Below are positions 18,901-28,550 of a DNA stretch of 35,022 bases, one piece after another. Where the stretch lies: contig PS015209.1 in the NCBI GenBank assembly GCA_048213135.1, positions 1-35,022 of the forward strand, read 5' to 3'. Position numbers and translations under genes: made by a program. The first letter of the stretch is position 1; each line of letters begins with the position of its first letter. Origin of the DNA: Reclinomonas americana ATCC 50394 (lineage: Eukaryota; Jakobida; Jakobea; Jakobida). The notes beneath the pieces were generated by a model. The model searched no databases and had not been told where the DNA came from. It saw only the letters and a list, made by a program, of their open reading frames with translations.

Positions 18901-21900
18901 GGGAAGAACAAGGGGGATGAGCAAGGGGGATGAGCAAGGGGGAAGAGCGAAAGGGGGAAGAGNNNNNNNNNNNNNNNNNNNNNNNNNNNNNNNNNNNNNN
19001 NNNNNNNNNNNNNNNNNNNNNNNNNNNNNNNNNNNNNNNNNNNNNNNNNNNNNNNNNNNNNNNNNNNNNNNNNNNNNNNNNNNNNNNNNNNNNNNNNNNN
19101 NNNNNNNNNNNNNNNNNNNNNNNNNNNNNNNNNNNNNNNNNNNNNNNNNNNNNNNNNNNNNGGAAGAGCATGGGGGAAGAGCATGGGGGAAGAGCATGGG
19201 GGAAGAGCATGGGGGAAGAGCAGGGGGAAGAGCATGGGGGAAGAGCATGGGGGAAGAGCAAAGGGAGAAGAGGAGACGAGGAAAGGGAGAAGCACGAAAG
19301 AAGTGAGGAAGAGGAGAAAATGCAGATGAGATGAAGAGAAAGAAAGAAGGACAAGGAAACGCACACACAAAGTCTCTCATCTCTCGATGTTCCGTTGCTC
19401 ACTTTCCTTTCAATTCATGTGCTCCTCTTCCTCCACGTCTTCCTTACTCATTCTTTTCTCACGTTTCTTTCTTTCGTCTCAACTTCATACCCTCCTCCCT
19501 CTCCCTCCATCTCTATCTACCTCTTTGCGCGTGTATGTGCACTAAGAGACGAGGCGAGGGTGTGCAAGTGAGAGAAGAAGAGGAATCGGGGGTGTATGAC
19601 ACAACCACAATGATGCGTGCATAGAAAAAACTACAACGACAACGCAACTGCAATCGCCACCGATGTCACACGCGCACCACGCTTATCTGACGAGTCTGCC
19701 ACCACCGCCTGCAACGATGGAGACACTTGAGTGAGATGTCAAGAGAGTAACGCTTACTATTCTCAAAATAATGCAACTGCAGGCGACACATCGAGTGCAC
19801 TGACGACCGCTTCGATCACGCGCTCCATCGGAATGTTGGACGTGCGCCCGATGAACGACGACAGGGTGAGGTCGGTCAGCGTGAAGATGGCGTGCGCAAT
19901 GAGGCTCTCCTGCTCCGGCACCGTCCACCGTCGTTGCTGGCGCACCATGTCGAGCTCACCAACCACGAATGTGGACACTTGGATAATCAAACTCGGCAGC
20001 GATGACTGCGGCAACACGGATGAATGAGGTGATGAAACAAGCGGAGGTGGAGGAGGACAGCGAACCTGGGCAACTCGCAACATGGCCGGCAGTTGCGTGA
20101 GGGTGCGCAACACGCTAAACAACGCATGCAGAACCTCGCTCGTCTCCATGGAGCACGAGGTGATCTGTATCACGAAGTCAGCCGTCAGTGCTCATTCAAG
20201 TCACGACTCTACAGTGCACAAAAACGCCGCCGTACCTTGCGACGCATGACCTCCAACAACCCCTCGCATGTGTTGGCGTCGGTGTTGGCCACCTCACACG
20301 CAAACGAGGTTGCCGCCCACAAGAACTTGCAGCGATTCTCCGGTGTTGGTTCGCCGTCGACACCGTGCAGCAGCATGTTGTACAGGCGCGTTTTCAACTG
20401 CACAATGTTGTGAGCGTCTCATACAGCGCATTGGCAAGGATGCAACAGGCAGCGTGCGACGCAACATCGGGATACAACGAGTGATTGCGCAGGTAAAAGT
20501 TCGGGAAACAGATCATGCTGCTCAGCAAGTCAATGCACGCGCTGCGCAGCGATGTCGACGCCGGCTTCATGTGCTTATCCTGCCGCGCCCACAATGAGCA
20601 CCAGGAGGAAGGCGACATACGGGGAGGGGGCAACACTCACCGACAGCAGCACTTCTTCGGTTTTGGTGAGGTAGAGTGGCAGGAGAACGTGTGCGCCCTC
20701 CAGCTCCAGTGAAAAGATAAACGTGCTCTCAGTGATGATGGCCTCCACCACCACATCCGGCGCACCTCCCAACGCCTGCGTGAGGCAGTGATAGAAGAGT
20801 GCCAGGTTCTGCGTGGAGACTGGTGGACCTCCCTGTCGACAGATGATGCGACACAGCACACGGAAAGCTTCGGCTCGGCCCTCATCGAAGCTGCACTCCC
20901 ACAATCAGTGGCCGTGATTGAGAGAACAGAAGAGAGTGGCCGCACATACACACCCCGACGCCGCCGAGGTGGCATTGAACAGCCACGGACCAAAAATGTC
21001 GAGAATCGTGGAACTATTGGGCGGATGCGGGACCTTGGGCGGTCGCACACCCTGCATTTGCCAAAAGTGAGCGCAGAGAGTGAGAGAAACACACACAAGG
21101 CCACTCATTCTCCACTCACCTTTTGCAGTTGAATCTCGCGATGACCGACATGCAGGTACATCTCACAAAACGTGCGAATCGCCGAAATCGCCTCCATAAA
21201 CACACGCGGCGCCGCCAGCTCATTCGGGTTGCCGATAATGTGCACGAAAAAGTGCCACATAAAGAACACTTGCGTCGACGGCAGGTTGATGACCACCGGG
21301 GGTTGGCCGCTGCACACACACACACACGCCACGATTTAGCACGGGCGACAGCAGCAACAGTGGCCATGCCGTGATGCGCCACGCAACTCGTGCCAGTTGA
21401 TTTGTACGGCGTCGGTGCCCTCGGTCGGACCGTACAACAGCCGCAATTGGCGATTGATGAGTGAGACGCACACACGGCGCCACAGCAGAATGGCGCCCGG
21501 CACCGAGCCCCACCGCGAGTAAAACTTTTGCAGTTGCCTCCACATGTACATCGAGTGTGTGCCGGAGCGCAGCCACGACTCGAGGAGCACACGGAGCAGC
21601 AGTGTGGCCAGTGATGTGAGTGTGTCATTCGAGGTGAAGACGTAGTCGGCCACGCCTGTGACGGACAGGGGTGTGAGTGGAAAGGGAAAGGGTGAAGGGG
21701 AAGGGTGAAGGGGAAAGGGATGCGACTCACCGATGCACACTTTGAGCAGCACTTGCCACGACTTCTCCTTGAGTCGGAGGTTCTCTTCGCGCGCCACCTG
21801 CAGCAGGATCTGCAGCACCGTCTCGCACAGTTGCAGTTGACGCTCCACGTTCTGGCGCTCGGCGGCCGCCGTCTGACCGCTGGACCGGCGCGCGAAGAGC

Positions 21901-22257
21901 AGGGAGAAGTGGCAGAAGATGGACTGCGGAATCGGAGAAGGGTGAAAGGGGGGAAGGGGGAAGTGGGGAAGGGGGAGAAGGAGGAGAAGGAGAAGGGGAA
22001 AGGGGAGGGGTGAGAAGAGGAAGGGTGGGAAGCGGAAGTGGTGAGAAGGGGAAGAGTGAGATGGGGAAGTCGTGAGATGAGAACAGGGAGAATGGAGGCG
22101 AGAGGCAAGGGTGAGAAGGGGGGTGGTGGGAAGGGAAAAGGGGCGAGAAGAGAACAGGGAAGGGGCGGAAAGGGCGAGAAAGAAATTAAGTGAAGTGTGG
22201 TTGGGAGAAGGAAACAAGGTACAGACTGTTCAGATTGAAACAAAAGGATGGGTAAGG

Positions 22258-22332
<75 letters not shown>

Positions 22333-23083
22333 CGGCGACGCAGTTACGAATAACGCAGTGGTTTCTGAAGTCGAGAGAAACAGATTGGAGAGTGATGAGC
22401 AGCGAGGAGTTGCAGCGCAAAACAAGAAAATGAGGAAAAGAGAACGTGGAACGCATACACGTGGAATCAGAGAGATAGAATGAGAAGCAGCGGGGACATT
22501 GGAGAAATGGTGGGTCGAAGAAACGGTGAGGCCGGCGTGTGATACAGGCAGAGAGCTTGCCCCAATTGTTGGCAGACAAATCATGAAACACACAGCGCAG
22601 AATGGGAAGAAAAACGGAGAAACGAAGGAGGCGGAACGGAGAAGACAGCAAGATAGACAAGTAACGCTGAAGGTGGGCGAGAACCGCACAGAGAGAGCGA
22701 ACGGGAGGAAACACGATTCAGAATGGAGAGAAGGCAAGAAGCTGACGACACAGAAGCGCGATGCCGAGTCAACTCCCTCTCCTCGCTCTCCTACACACAC
22801 ACCTGCACAAACGACTGCTCCGAGGTCAACACGGTGGCGGGCACCTGATTCGGGTTGGGCGCCGACAACCAGAACCGATAGATATCGACGGCGTTCTGAA
22901 TGGTGGCGTGGTCGTCCATGGTGAGCGAGAACGCCTGCCCAATGCACTCCATCGTCCACTCGACGTGGGCGGCGGTGGAGAGCGTCGAGGCGGCCTTGTG
23001 GTAGTCGTTTTTGAAAAAGTCGACCACCGAGGAGATAATCGTGCGCTTCACGGCGTATGGGTAGTCCTTGAGGAAGTTGGTCT
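15934..23083 (-). CDS. RALGAPB: Ral GTPase-activating protein subunit beta, first exon(s) missing
   Basis: Beta subunit of the heterodimeric RalGAP, a Tuberin-related GAP for Ral-type GTPases. Exons (minus): 22803-23083, 21731-21923, 21388-21655, 21120-21309, 20955-21051, 20641-20890, 20466-20579, 20236-20397, 20066-20164, 19790-20005, tentative 19681-19708, then after repeats and a gap 18695-18800, 18485-18628, 18301-18426, 18118-18231, 17872-18048, 17687-17810, 17519-17611, 16419-16625, 16054-16335, 15934-15990. Family blocks recalled from human RALGAPB: VEWTMECIGQAFSL, STILDIFGPWLFNA, DEGRAEAFRVLCRIIC, LKTRLYNMLL, EFLFSLGWK and EFYTSLF. The C-terminal RapGAP-like domain holds KKRHVGNDHVHIVW, the Asn-thumb region. 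Phases join throughout apart from the gapped centre. The first visible exon opens with an acceptor, so the start codon lies upstream. The protein is shorter in the centre than human. Confidence 0.9.
16626..17518. repeat. Purine-rich low-complexity intron of RalGAP beta
   Basis: This 893-nt intron is far longer than its neighbours. The plus strand is almost entirely purine (GGGGAAGG, GAAGAAGAGG) up to about 16880, then alternating purine and pyrimidine blocks (17060-17480) with repeated CTTCCTTCGTCTTCCTCCGAC-like segments next to GAGGAAGAA blocks. Long antisense open frames here come from lack of stops in such DNA. Confidence 0.75.
18801..19680. repeat. Minisatellite-bearing intron of RalGAP beta with a gap at 18963-19161
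   Basis: The plus strand is G/A-rich. From 19162 to about 19262 a 13-nt unit, AGAGCATGGGGGA, is repeated about seven times with one shortened copy. Related units (GGGATGAGCAAGG) lie before the gap, so the 199-N gap sits inside the array. From 19380 to 19680 I see pyrimidine-rich unique sequence without a confident exon. Confidence 0.8.
21924..22802. repeat. Long RalGAP beta intron with purine-rich DNA and a TG/AG compound microsatellite
   Basis: 21930-22200 is G/A-rich on the plus strand (GGGGAAGGG motifs). 22259-22300 is a TG run that passes directly into about 12 AG units up to 22326. 22330-22800 is A/G-rich without repeats. No exon found. Confidence 0.8.
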
Positions 23084-23666
23084 CTGGAAAACGGGGGAGA
23101 GAAGGGGAAGGGAGGAGAGAGGGGGAAGGAGGGAGGGGGAAGAGTGAGAGGAAGAAGAGAGGTGAACGAGTGCGGGAGTGCGGGAATGTGTGTGTGCGAG
23201 TGTGTGTATGTGTGAGAGAGAGAGAGAGTGTGTGGGCAGTGTGTGTGTGTGTGTGTGTGTGAGTGAGTGAGTGAGTGAGTGAGTGAGTGAGTGAGTGAGT
23301 GAGTGTGCGAGTGAGTGAGTGAGTGAGTGAGTGAGTGAGTGTGCGAGTGAGTGAGTGTGCGAGTGAGTGAGTGTGCGAGTGAGTGTGCGAGTGAGTGTGC
23401 GAGTGAGTGAGTGANNNNNNNNNNNNNNNNNNNNGTGTGTGTGTGTGTGTGTGTGTGCAGTCACCCAGAGAACACTGAGTGAGACGCAAAGGTTGAGAGA
23501 GTCAGAACTTGTGCTCTCTCTCTCTCTCTCTCTCTGTATGTGTGTGTGTAAGGCACATGCATTCACCCAGAGAACACTGACTGACACGTGCATTCCCCAC
23601 TTGTACACACACACTCTCTCTCTCTTCACACTCATCACTCTCTCCTTCTCTCTCTCTCTCTCTCAG
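23084..23666. repeat. Repeat-rich divergent region between RalGAP beta and the PHD gene, with a 20-N gap at 23415-23434
   Basis: Contents: G/A-rich stretch to 23160; GT/GA runs; a (GTGA)n tetranucleotide array at about 23258-23414 broken by GTGCGA variants; the gap; a GT run; then two copies of TCACCCAGAGAACACTGA (23461-23478 and 23563-23580) separated by CT and GT runs. Both flanking genes lack their first exon, so these must lie here or in the gap. Confidence 0.75.
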
Positions 23667-23969
23667 GCCGACGAAGACGACCCCGCGCAAGACGAGGAAG
23701 AGGAGCTGATGGAGGATGAAGAAGAAGAAGAGCAGGCGCAAGGATTCAACGCAGAAGATGATGAGGATGAAGACGAGGATGAGGATGATGATGATGATGC
23801 GGCGTGGGCCAACTGGAACAATGAGACGCTGTGTGCGCGCTGTCACAAGGCCGGCTTGCTGTTGTGCTGTGATTTGTGTCCGTCGAGCTTTCATCCGGTG
23901 AGGGAAGGAGCGGGGGAAGAGCGGCAAGCAGGGGGAATGCTAGAGGGGTGGAAGCCGAGAGTTTTGAAC

Positions 23970-24035
<66 letters not shown>

Positions 24036-24074
24036 GAGACGAGAGAGAGAGAGAGGAGGGAGGGGAGGGGGAGG

Positions 24075-24121
<47 letters not shown>

Positions 24122-24161
24122 NNNNNNNNNNNNNNNNNNNNNNNNNNNNNNNNNNNNNNAG

Positions 24162-24205
<44 letters not shown>

Positions 24206-27200
24206 ACGCAGAGAGAGTAAAGACTGAGTAAGAGAGATGGAGAGAGTGTGAGAGAGGAGGGCGACACCAGATTGAACTGTGTCGGTGCAATGCTGCTTCG
24301 TGCTGCTGCACTGTCGGAGGAACACTCCCTGAGATGTGGTGTGATATGCAGTTGGTCAGGAACACACCGCAAGTGAGGAAGTCTGTCTGTGCAAATATTT
24401 GTGTCGCTCCTTGCTTCTCTTTCTTTCTCTCTCTCACAGGCGCTCGTAAGCTGGGTTCGGAAATGTTGTACAGCAGCCTTCTCTTTCCTTCATGTTCTCG
24501 CTCTCTCTCATTCTCGCTCTGTCGCGGGATGCCGCAGCTGTCGCTTTCCGTCATGCTCTCTCCCCCCTTCTTTATCCATCTATCTCTCTCTCCCTCTCAC
24601 TCTCAATCCCTGTGTCCTCTTTCCTCACCATGATCTGTGTGCACCGCAGGAATGCATCGGGATGACCATGGCAGATGTGCCGGATGGCGAATGGTACTGC
24701 CCCTTCTGCAAGGTATCGTCACCCCCTATTTTGGTGCACCCTTCCACCCGCCTCTTCCTCACCACGAGTCTGTCTCGCCACAGGATCCGCAACTGGCCAA
24801 GCGCATGGCACGCAAGCGCTTCCTCAAGGTTCCCATCTTCATCATCATCATCTTCTTCTTCTTCATTGTTGTCGCACTCGCCTGAAGCCCGCCGCAGGAC
24901 GCCGACGAGATTGTGATGAAGCGCAGACGGATGCGTGGCGTGCCGATTGAGCAGCAGGCGCGAGAAAAGGAGCATGGCTTTGGCAGGGCACGCAAGTTTG
25001 AGATTAGCAACTTTCTGCAGTTTCGGCGCTACTGGATCACCTTGCACGACAACGACCGGCGGAAGCGAGAGGCTTTCTTTGCGCACTTTTCCGATGTTGC
25101 GTCTTGCCATTCACCTTGCACTTCACCGCCACCGCTAATCATCCGCACCACCACTGTGCAGAGTGCCGACATTCTCGAGGGTACCGAAGGCCGCGACACG
25201 CCGCCGACACTTGCACTGGCAATGCTCGCCGCCGCCGGCGCGGGACCGAGTGGCACCAGCAGCACGACAACGACGACAACAACAACAACAACGATGAGTT
25301 CCATTGGTGGCACGGGTGGTGGCATTGGTGGCGGCCTCGGCGGTAGCGGCAGTGGTGTCTCTGGTGGTGTGGGTGGAATCGGCGCGGCTGCTGCCGCAGG
25401 TGGTGGTGGTGGTGGCAGCAGCAGTGGTGGTGGTTCGGTCGTTGGTGGCAGTGGCGCGAGTGCATTCCATCACGCGGCCGGGATGAGTGGAGGAGGCCTT
25501 GATGTTGACGGGCGACCGCGTCGTGTGAGCAAGCGCACCGTCACCTTCAACTACGATGATGTGGATGCGATGAGCGGTGGCGGTGGTGGTGTCTTGGCAC
25601 CCGAATCGCCACTGTTGCGAGCTGCGGCGGCTGGTAAGTGTGAAGCACAGTGCCTCCTCCTCCTGCACACTCGCTCACGTTTCGTGTATTAGGTGGTGGT
25701 CCCGGCGGCGCCTCTGCCGACAAGGACTCGGGTGCAGAGGACCGCGCACATGCGCCTTATCCCCTGACACCCGTGGCCAACGTGCTGCCGTCGCAACAGG
25801 CACCCACACTGGCGGCGGCCGCCGATGCCTCGTCTCTCACGGAGAACTGTCCGTACGCGCGACGGAGTTGCGTGGACACACACTCGTGCATGATGATTGT
25901 TGAGTGACCCGCACTGACAAGCCACGGTGCCTCGCAGTCCTGTCGCCCGCCGAGACCGACATGATCAAGCAGATTGGCGCAGAGGTCGGTTCCGTGTGGG
26001 AGTGCTACTTCCAGCGAGTGGCTCCACTGGTGCCGGAGATGGTGGCTCTGCGCGAGATGGACGAACTGCTGGGCGAGCAGCGTGAGCGAGCCAAGCTGAA
26101 GGAGAACTTTTTGCTGCAGTTCATGCCCGCGGCGAAGAAGGTGGTGCAGGAGGCGAGTGAGGGTCGTGCGAGGGAGTGGAACATGCGGCCGCTGGTGTTG
26201 CGGTGGCGGTACAACAAGGAGACGCCGGCGGACTGGCGGGTGATGTCGTCGGTGAGTGGGATGTGGGGAAGGGAGAAGGGAGAAGAGAGAGAGAGAGAAA
26301 GAAAGAAGGAGAAGGCTGAGGGGAGGACAGGGCGAGTACGAGAGAGATGACGAGAGAGAGGAACACGTGTGGAAGCGAGGGCGGAATGCGAGAAAGAGAC
26401 ACGGCTTGGGAAACGAAGGAGGCACTGTGTGAAAGAAGCAAGTTTGTCTGCGCTCTGCGTGTGTTAACAGAGGTTGTTTCGAGCGAATATGAGGATAAGT
26501 AAGAAAGATGTGCGACAACGAGGGATTTCAATCGATAGAGGATGTGCGATGGGAAGAAAGCCGTGTTGTGGGAGGGATAGAAGTCTGTCTGTGTGTTGAC
26601 CAAGGTTGTTGAAAGGGAAGAAACACGAAGTATGTCAGTGAGCAGGTTTGAGATTGATAGAAGTAGAGAGAGTGTGTGTGAGAGAGAGAGAGCAAAGAGA
26701 GAACACAGAGAGATGTGTGTTGTGTGAAGGAAAGAAGGTTGTCGGTCGCTTAGGTGCGAGAGAGAAAGTGAAGGGAAAGAATGTTGTCTGTCGCTTCGTT
26801 TGTGTTGGCAGAGGTTGCGAAAGTGATAAGAAAGAGACAAGAGGGGTGCGAGAGAGAAAGTGAAGGGAATAAGGTTGTCTGTTGCTTTGTTTGTGTCGAC
26901 AGTGGTTGTTGAGAATGAATAGGAAGAGAGAAGAGAGGTTTGTGTGAGAGAGAGTGAAGGGAAGAAGGTTGTCTGTCGCTTTGTGTCGAGAAAAGGAAAA
27001 GGAAGAGACAAGAAGTGCGAGAGAGAAAGTGAAGGGAATAAGGTTGTCTGTTGCAATGTTTGTGTCGACAGTGGTTGTTGAGAAGGAATAGAAAGAGACA
27101 AGAGAGGTGCGATAGAGAAAGTGAAGAGAAAGTAGGTTGTCTGTCGCTTTGTTTGTGTCGACATGGGTTTATGGAAGAGATAAGAAGAGAAATGAAGCAA

Positions 27201-27625
27201 GCAAGTGAGCAGGTGTGAGGCAGAGAAAGAGAGAGACGGGTGGAAGGATGAGCATGCCAGCTGCACAGCACTCGCGAGTGAGTTCTCTTGTGATCTCCCT
27301 CTCATCCCTTCACCACCCCACAGCTGATCGCGGTGGAGAACGAGGATACTGTGCGGAGTACAGACGTGGTGCACATGCTACGTGCGGATGGTGCCGAGTT
27401 CTCGGCGGACACACTGGTAGGTTCACTCCTACAGCTGTATTCTACGCTTTCCGACGCTCACTCTTTCGTTCTCTTGCCCAGCTGCAAGTGTTGGACGCGA
27501 AGACGGGCCCACTGTGGGAGTTCGAGGTCCGTGATGTGGTGCTCCTGCAGGCCGACAAGAGACCAAGCGGCCTGTCGTGGCCGCCGACCAAGTTGTTTGT
27601 CGACGTTGTGCTGTTCAATCCCTAA
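23667..27625 (+). CDS. PHD-finger protein with acidic N-terminus and Gly-rich spacer, 5' end missing
   Basis: Exons: 23667-23897, 24650-24712, 24784-24828, 24898-25095, 25162-25633, 25693-25866, 25938-26251, 27324-27416, 27482-27625; all phases join, about 511 residues visible. The N-terminal part is strongly acidic (Glu/Asp runs). A C4HC3 PHD finger spans two exons: CARC, CDLC, H, EC, then WYCPFC, a zinc module that usually reads histone H3 tails. A basic region (KRRRMRGVPIEQQAR) and FEISNFLQFRRYWITLHD follow. Next come a Thr run, long Gly/Ser-rich spacers and a basic KRTVTFNYDDVD, then a helical domain (SVWECYFQRVAPLVPEMVALREM) and a C-terminal strand-rich end (GPLWEFEVRDVVLLQADKR). Nuclear chromatin role is inferred from the PHD finger. 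I do not recognise the C-terminal domains. Confidence 0.8.
23898..24649. repeat. PHD-gene intron with GA microsatellite and 38-N gap (24122-24159)
   Basis: GA runs at about 23971-24032, 24081-24121 and 24166-24202 surround the gap; the true tract is probably longer. The rest is unique sequence with CT-rich blocks near the acceptor. The GA run gives long Glu/Arg frames that are not genes. Confidence 0.85.
26252..27323. repeat. Minisatellite of about 90-nt units in the last large PHD-gene intron
   Basis: Five clear copies start near 26753, 26845, 26939, 27015 and 27107, each opening with GTGCGAGAGAGAAAGTGAAG or a variant and containing GGTTGTCTGTYGCTTTGT and GTCGACAGTGGTTG. Units are 92, 94, 76 and 92 nt apart. 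Decayed copies appear from about 26430. The array ends about 130 nt before the acceptor. Confidence 0.85.
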
Positions 27626-28550
27626 GTAGAAGACAATGTAGAAGCAGGCGCCTCTTTACATCTCTCAATCCCCAACAACAATATCTGTTTATCGCTTGTA
27701 CGAGCGACTGAACGAATCCCTCTCGCTCCACCTTCAATATCTGTTTGCTGGCGCCATGTTCGCTCTGTTTCTGTAGTAGAGAGCTTTGCCGATCTCTTTG
27801 TTTGGTAGTAGAATCCCCCTTTCCCTTCACCCCTTGNNNNNNNNNNNNNNNNNNNNNNNNNNNNNNNNNNNNNNNNNNNNNNNNNNNNNNNNNNNNNNNN
27901 NNNNNNNNNNNNNNNNNNNNNNNNNNNNNNNNNNNNNNNNNNNNNNNNNNNNNNNNNNNNNNNNNNNNNNNNNNNNNNNNNNNNNNNNNNNNNNNNNNNN
28001 NNNNNNNNNNNNNNNNNNNNNNNNNNNNNNNNNNNNNNNNNNNNNNNNNNNNNNNNNNNNNNNNNNNNNNNNNNNNNNNNNNNNNNNNNNNNNNNNNNNN
28101 NNNNNNNNNNNNNNNNNNNNNNNNNNNNNNNNNNNNNNNNNNNNNNNNNNNNNNNNNNNNNNNNNNNNNNNNNNNNNNNNNNNNNNNNNNNNNNNNNNNN
28201 NNNNNNNNNNNNNNNNNNNNNNNNNNNNNNNNNNNNNNNNNNNNNNNNNNNNNNNNNNNNNNNNNNNNNNNNNNNNNNNNNNNNNNNNNNNNNNNNNNNN
28301 NNNNNNNNNNNNNNNNNNNNNNNNNNNNNNNNNNNNNNNNNNNNNNNNNNNNNNNNNNNNNNNNNNNNNNNNNNNNNNNNNNNNNNNNNNNNNNNNNNNN
28401 NNNNNNNNNNNNNNNNNNNNNNNNNNNNNNNNNNNNNNNNNNNNNNNNNNNNNNNNNNNNNNNNNNNNNNNNNNNNNNNNNNNNNNNNNNNNNNNNNNNN
28501 NNNNNNNNNNNNNNNNNNNNNNNNNATTATCTAACAATCACTTTCTCCAT
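27626..28550. other. Convergent intergenic region, mostly gap (27837-28525, 689 N)
   Basis: Between the PHD-gene stop and the glutamine synthetase stop. The 211 readable bases after the PHD gene contain two copies of CAATATCTGTTT (27679 and 27735) and no convincing gene. The gap could hide a further gene. Confidence 0.7.

Noticed and set aside
21336-22714. Long minus frames upstream of RalGAP beta exon 21731-21923
   Set aside because: They consist of CT and AC repeats (Ser/Leu/His text). The exon starts at a good CAG acceptor and homology begins there.
23258-23414. Regular short repeats, considered as a CRISPR-like array
   Set aside because: It is a plain GTGA tetranucleotide repeat without spacers, in a eukaryotic intron-rich context.
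26121-27374. 417-codon open frame on the minus strand rich in Ser, Thr and Leu
   Set aside because: It runs antisense across PHD-gene exons and the 90-nt minisatellite; the repeated RQTTFFPSLSLSH-like text only mirrors the repeat unit.
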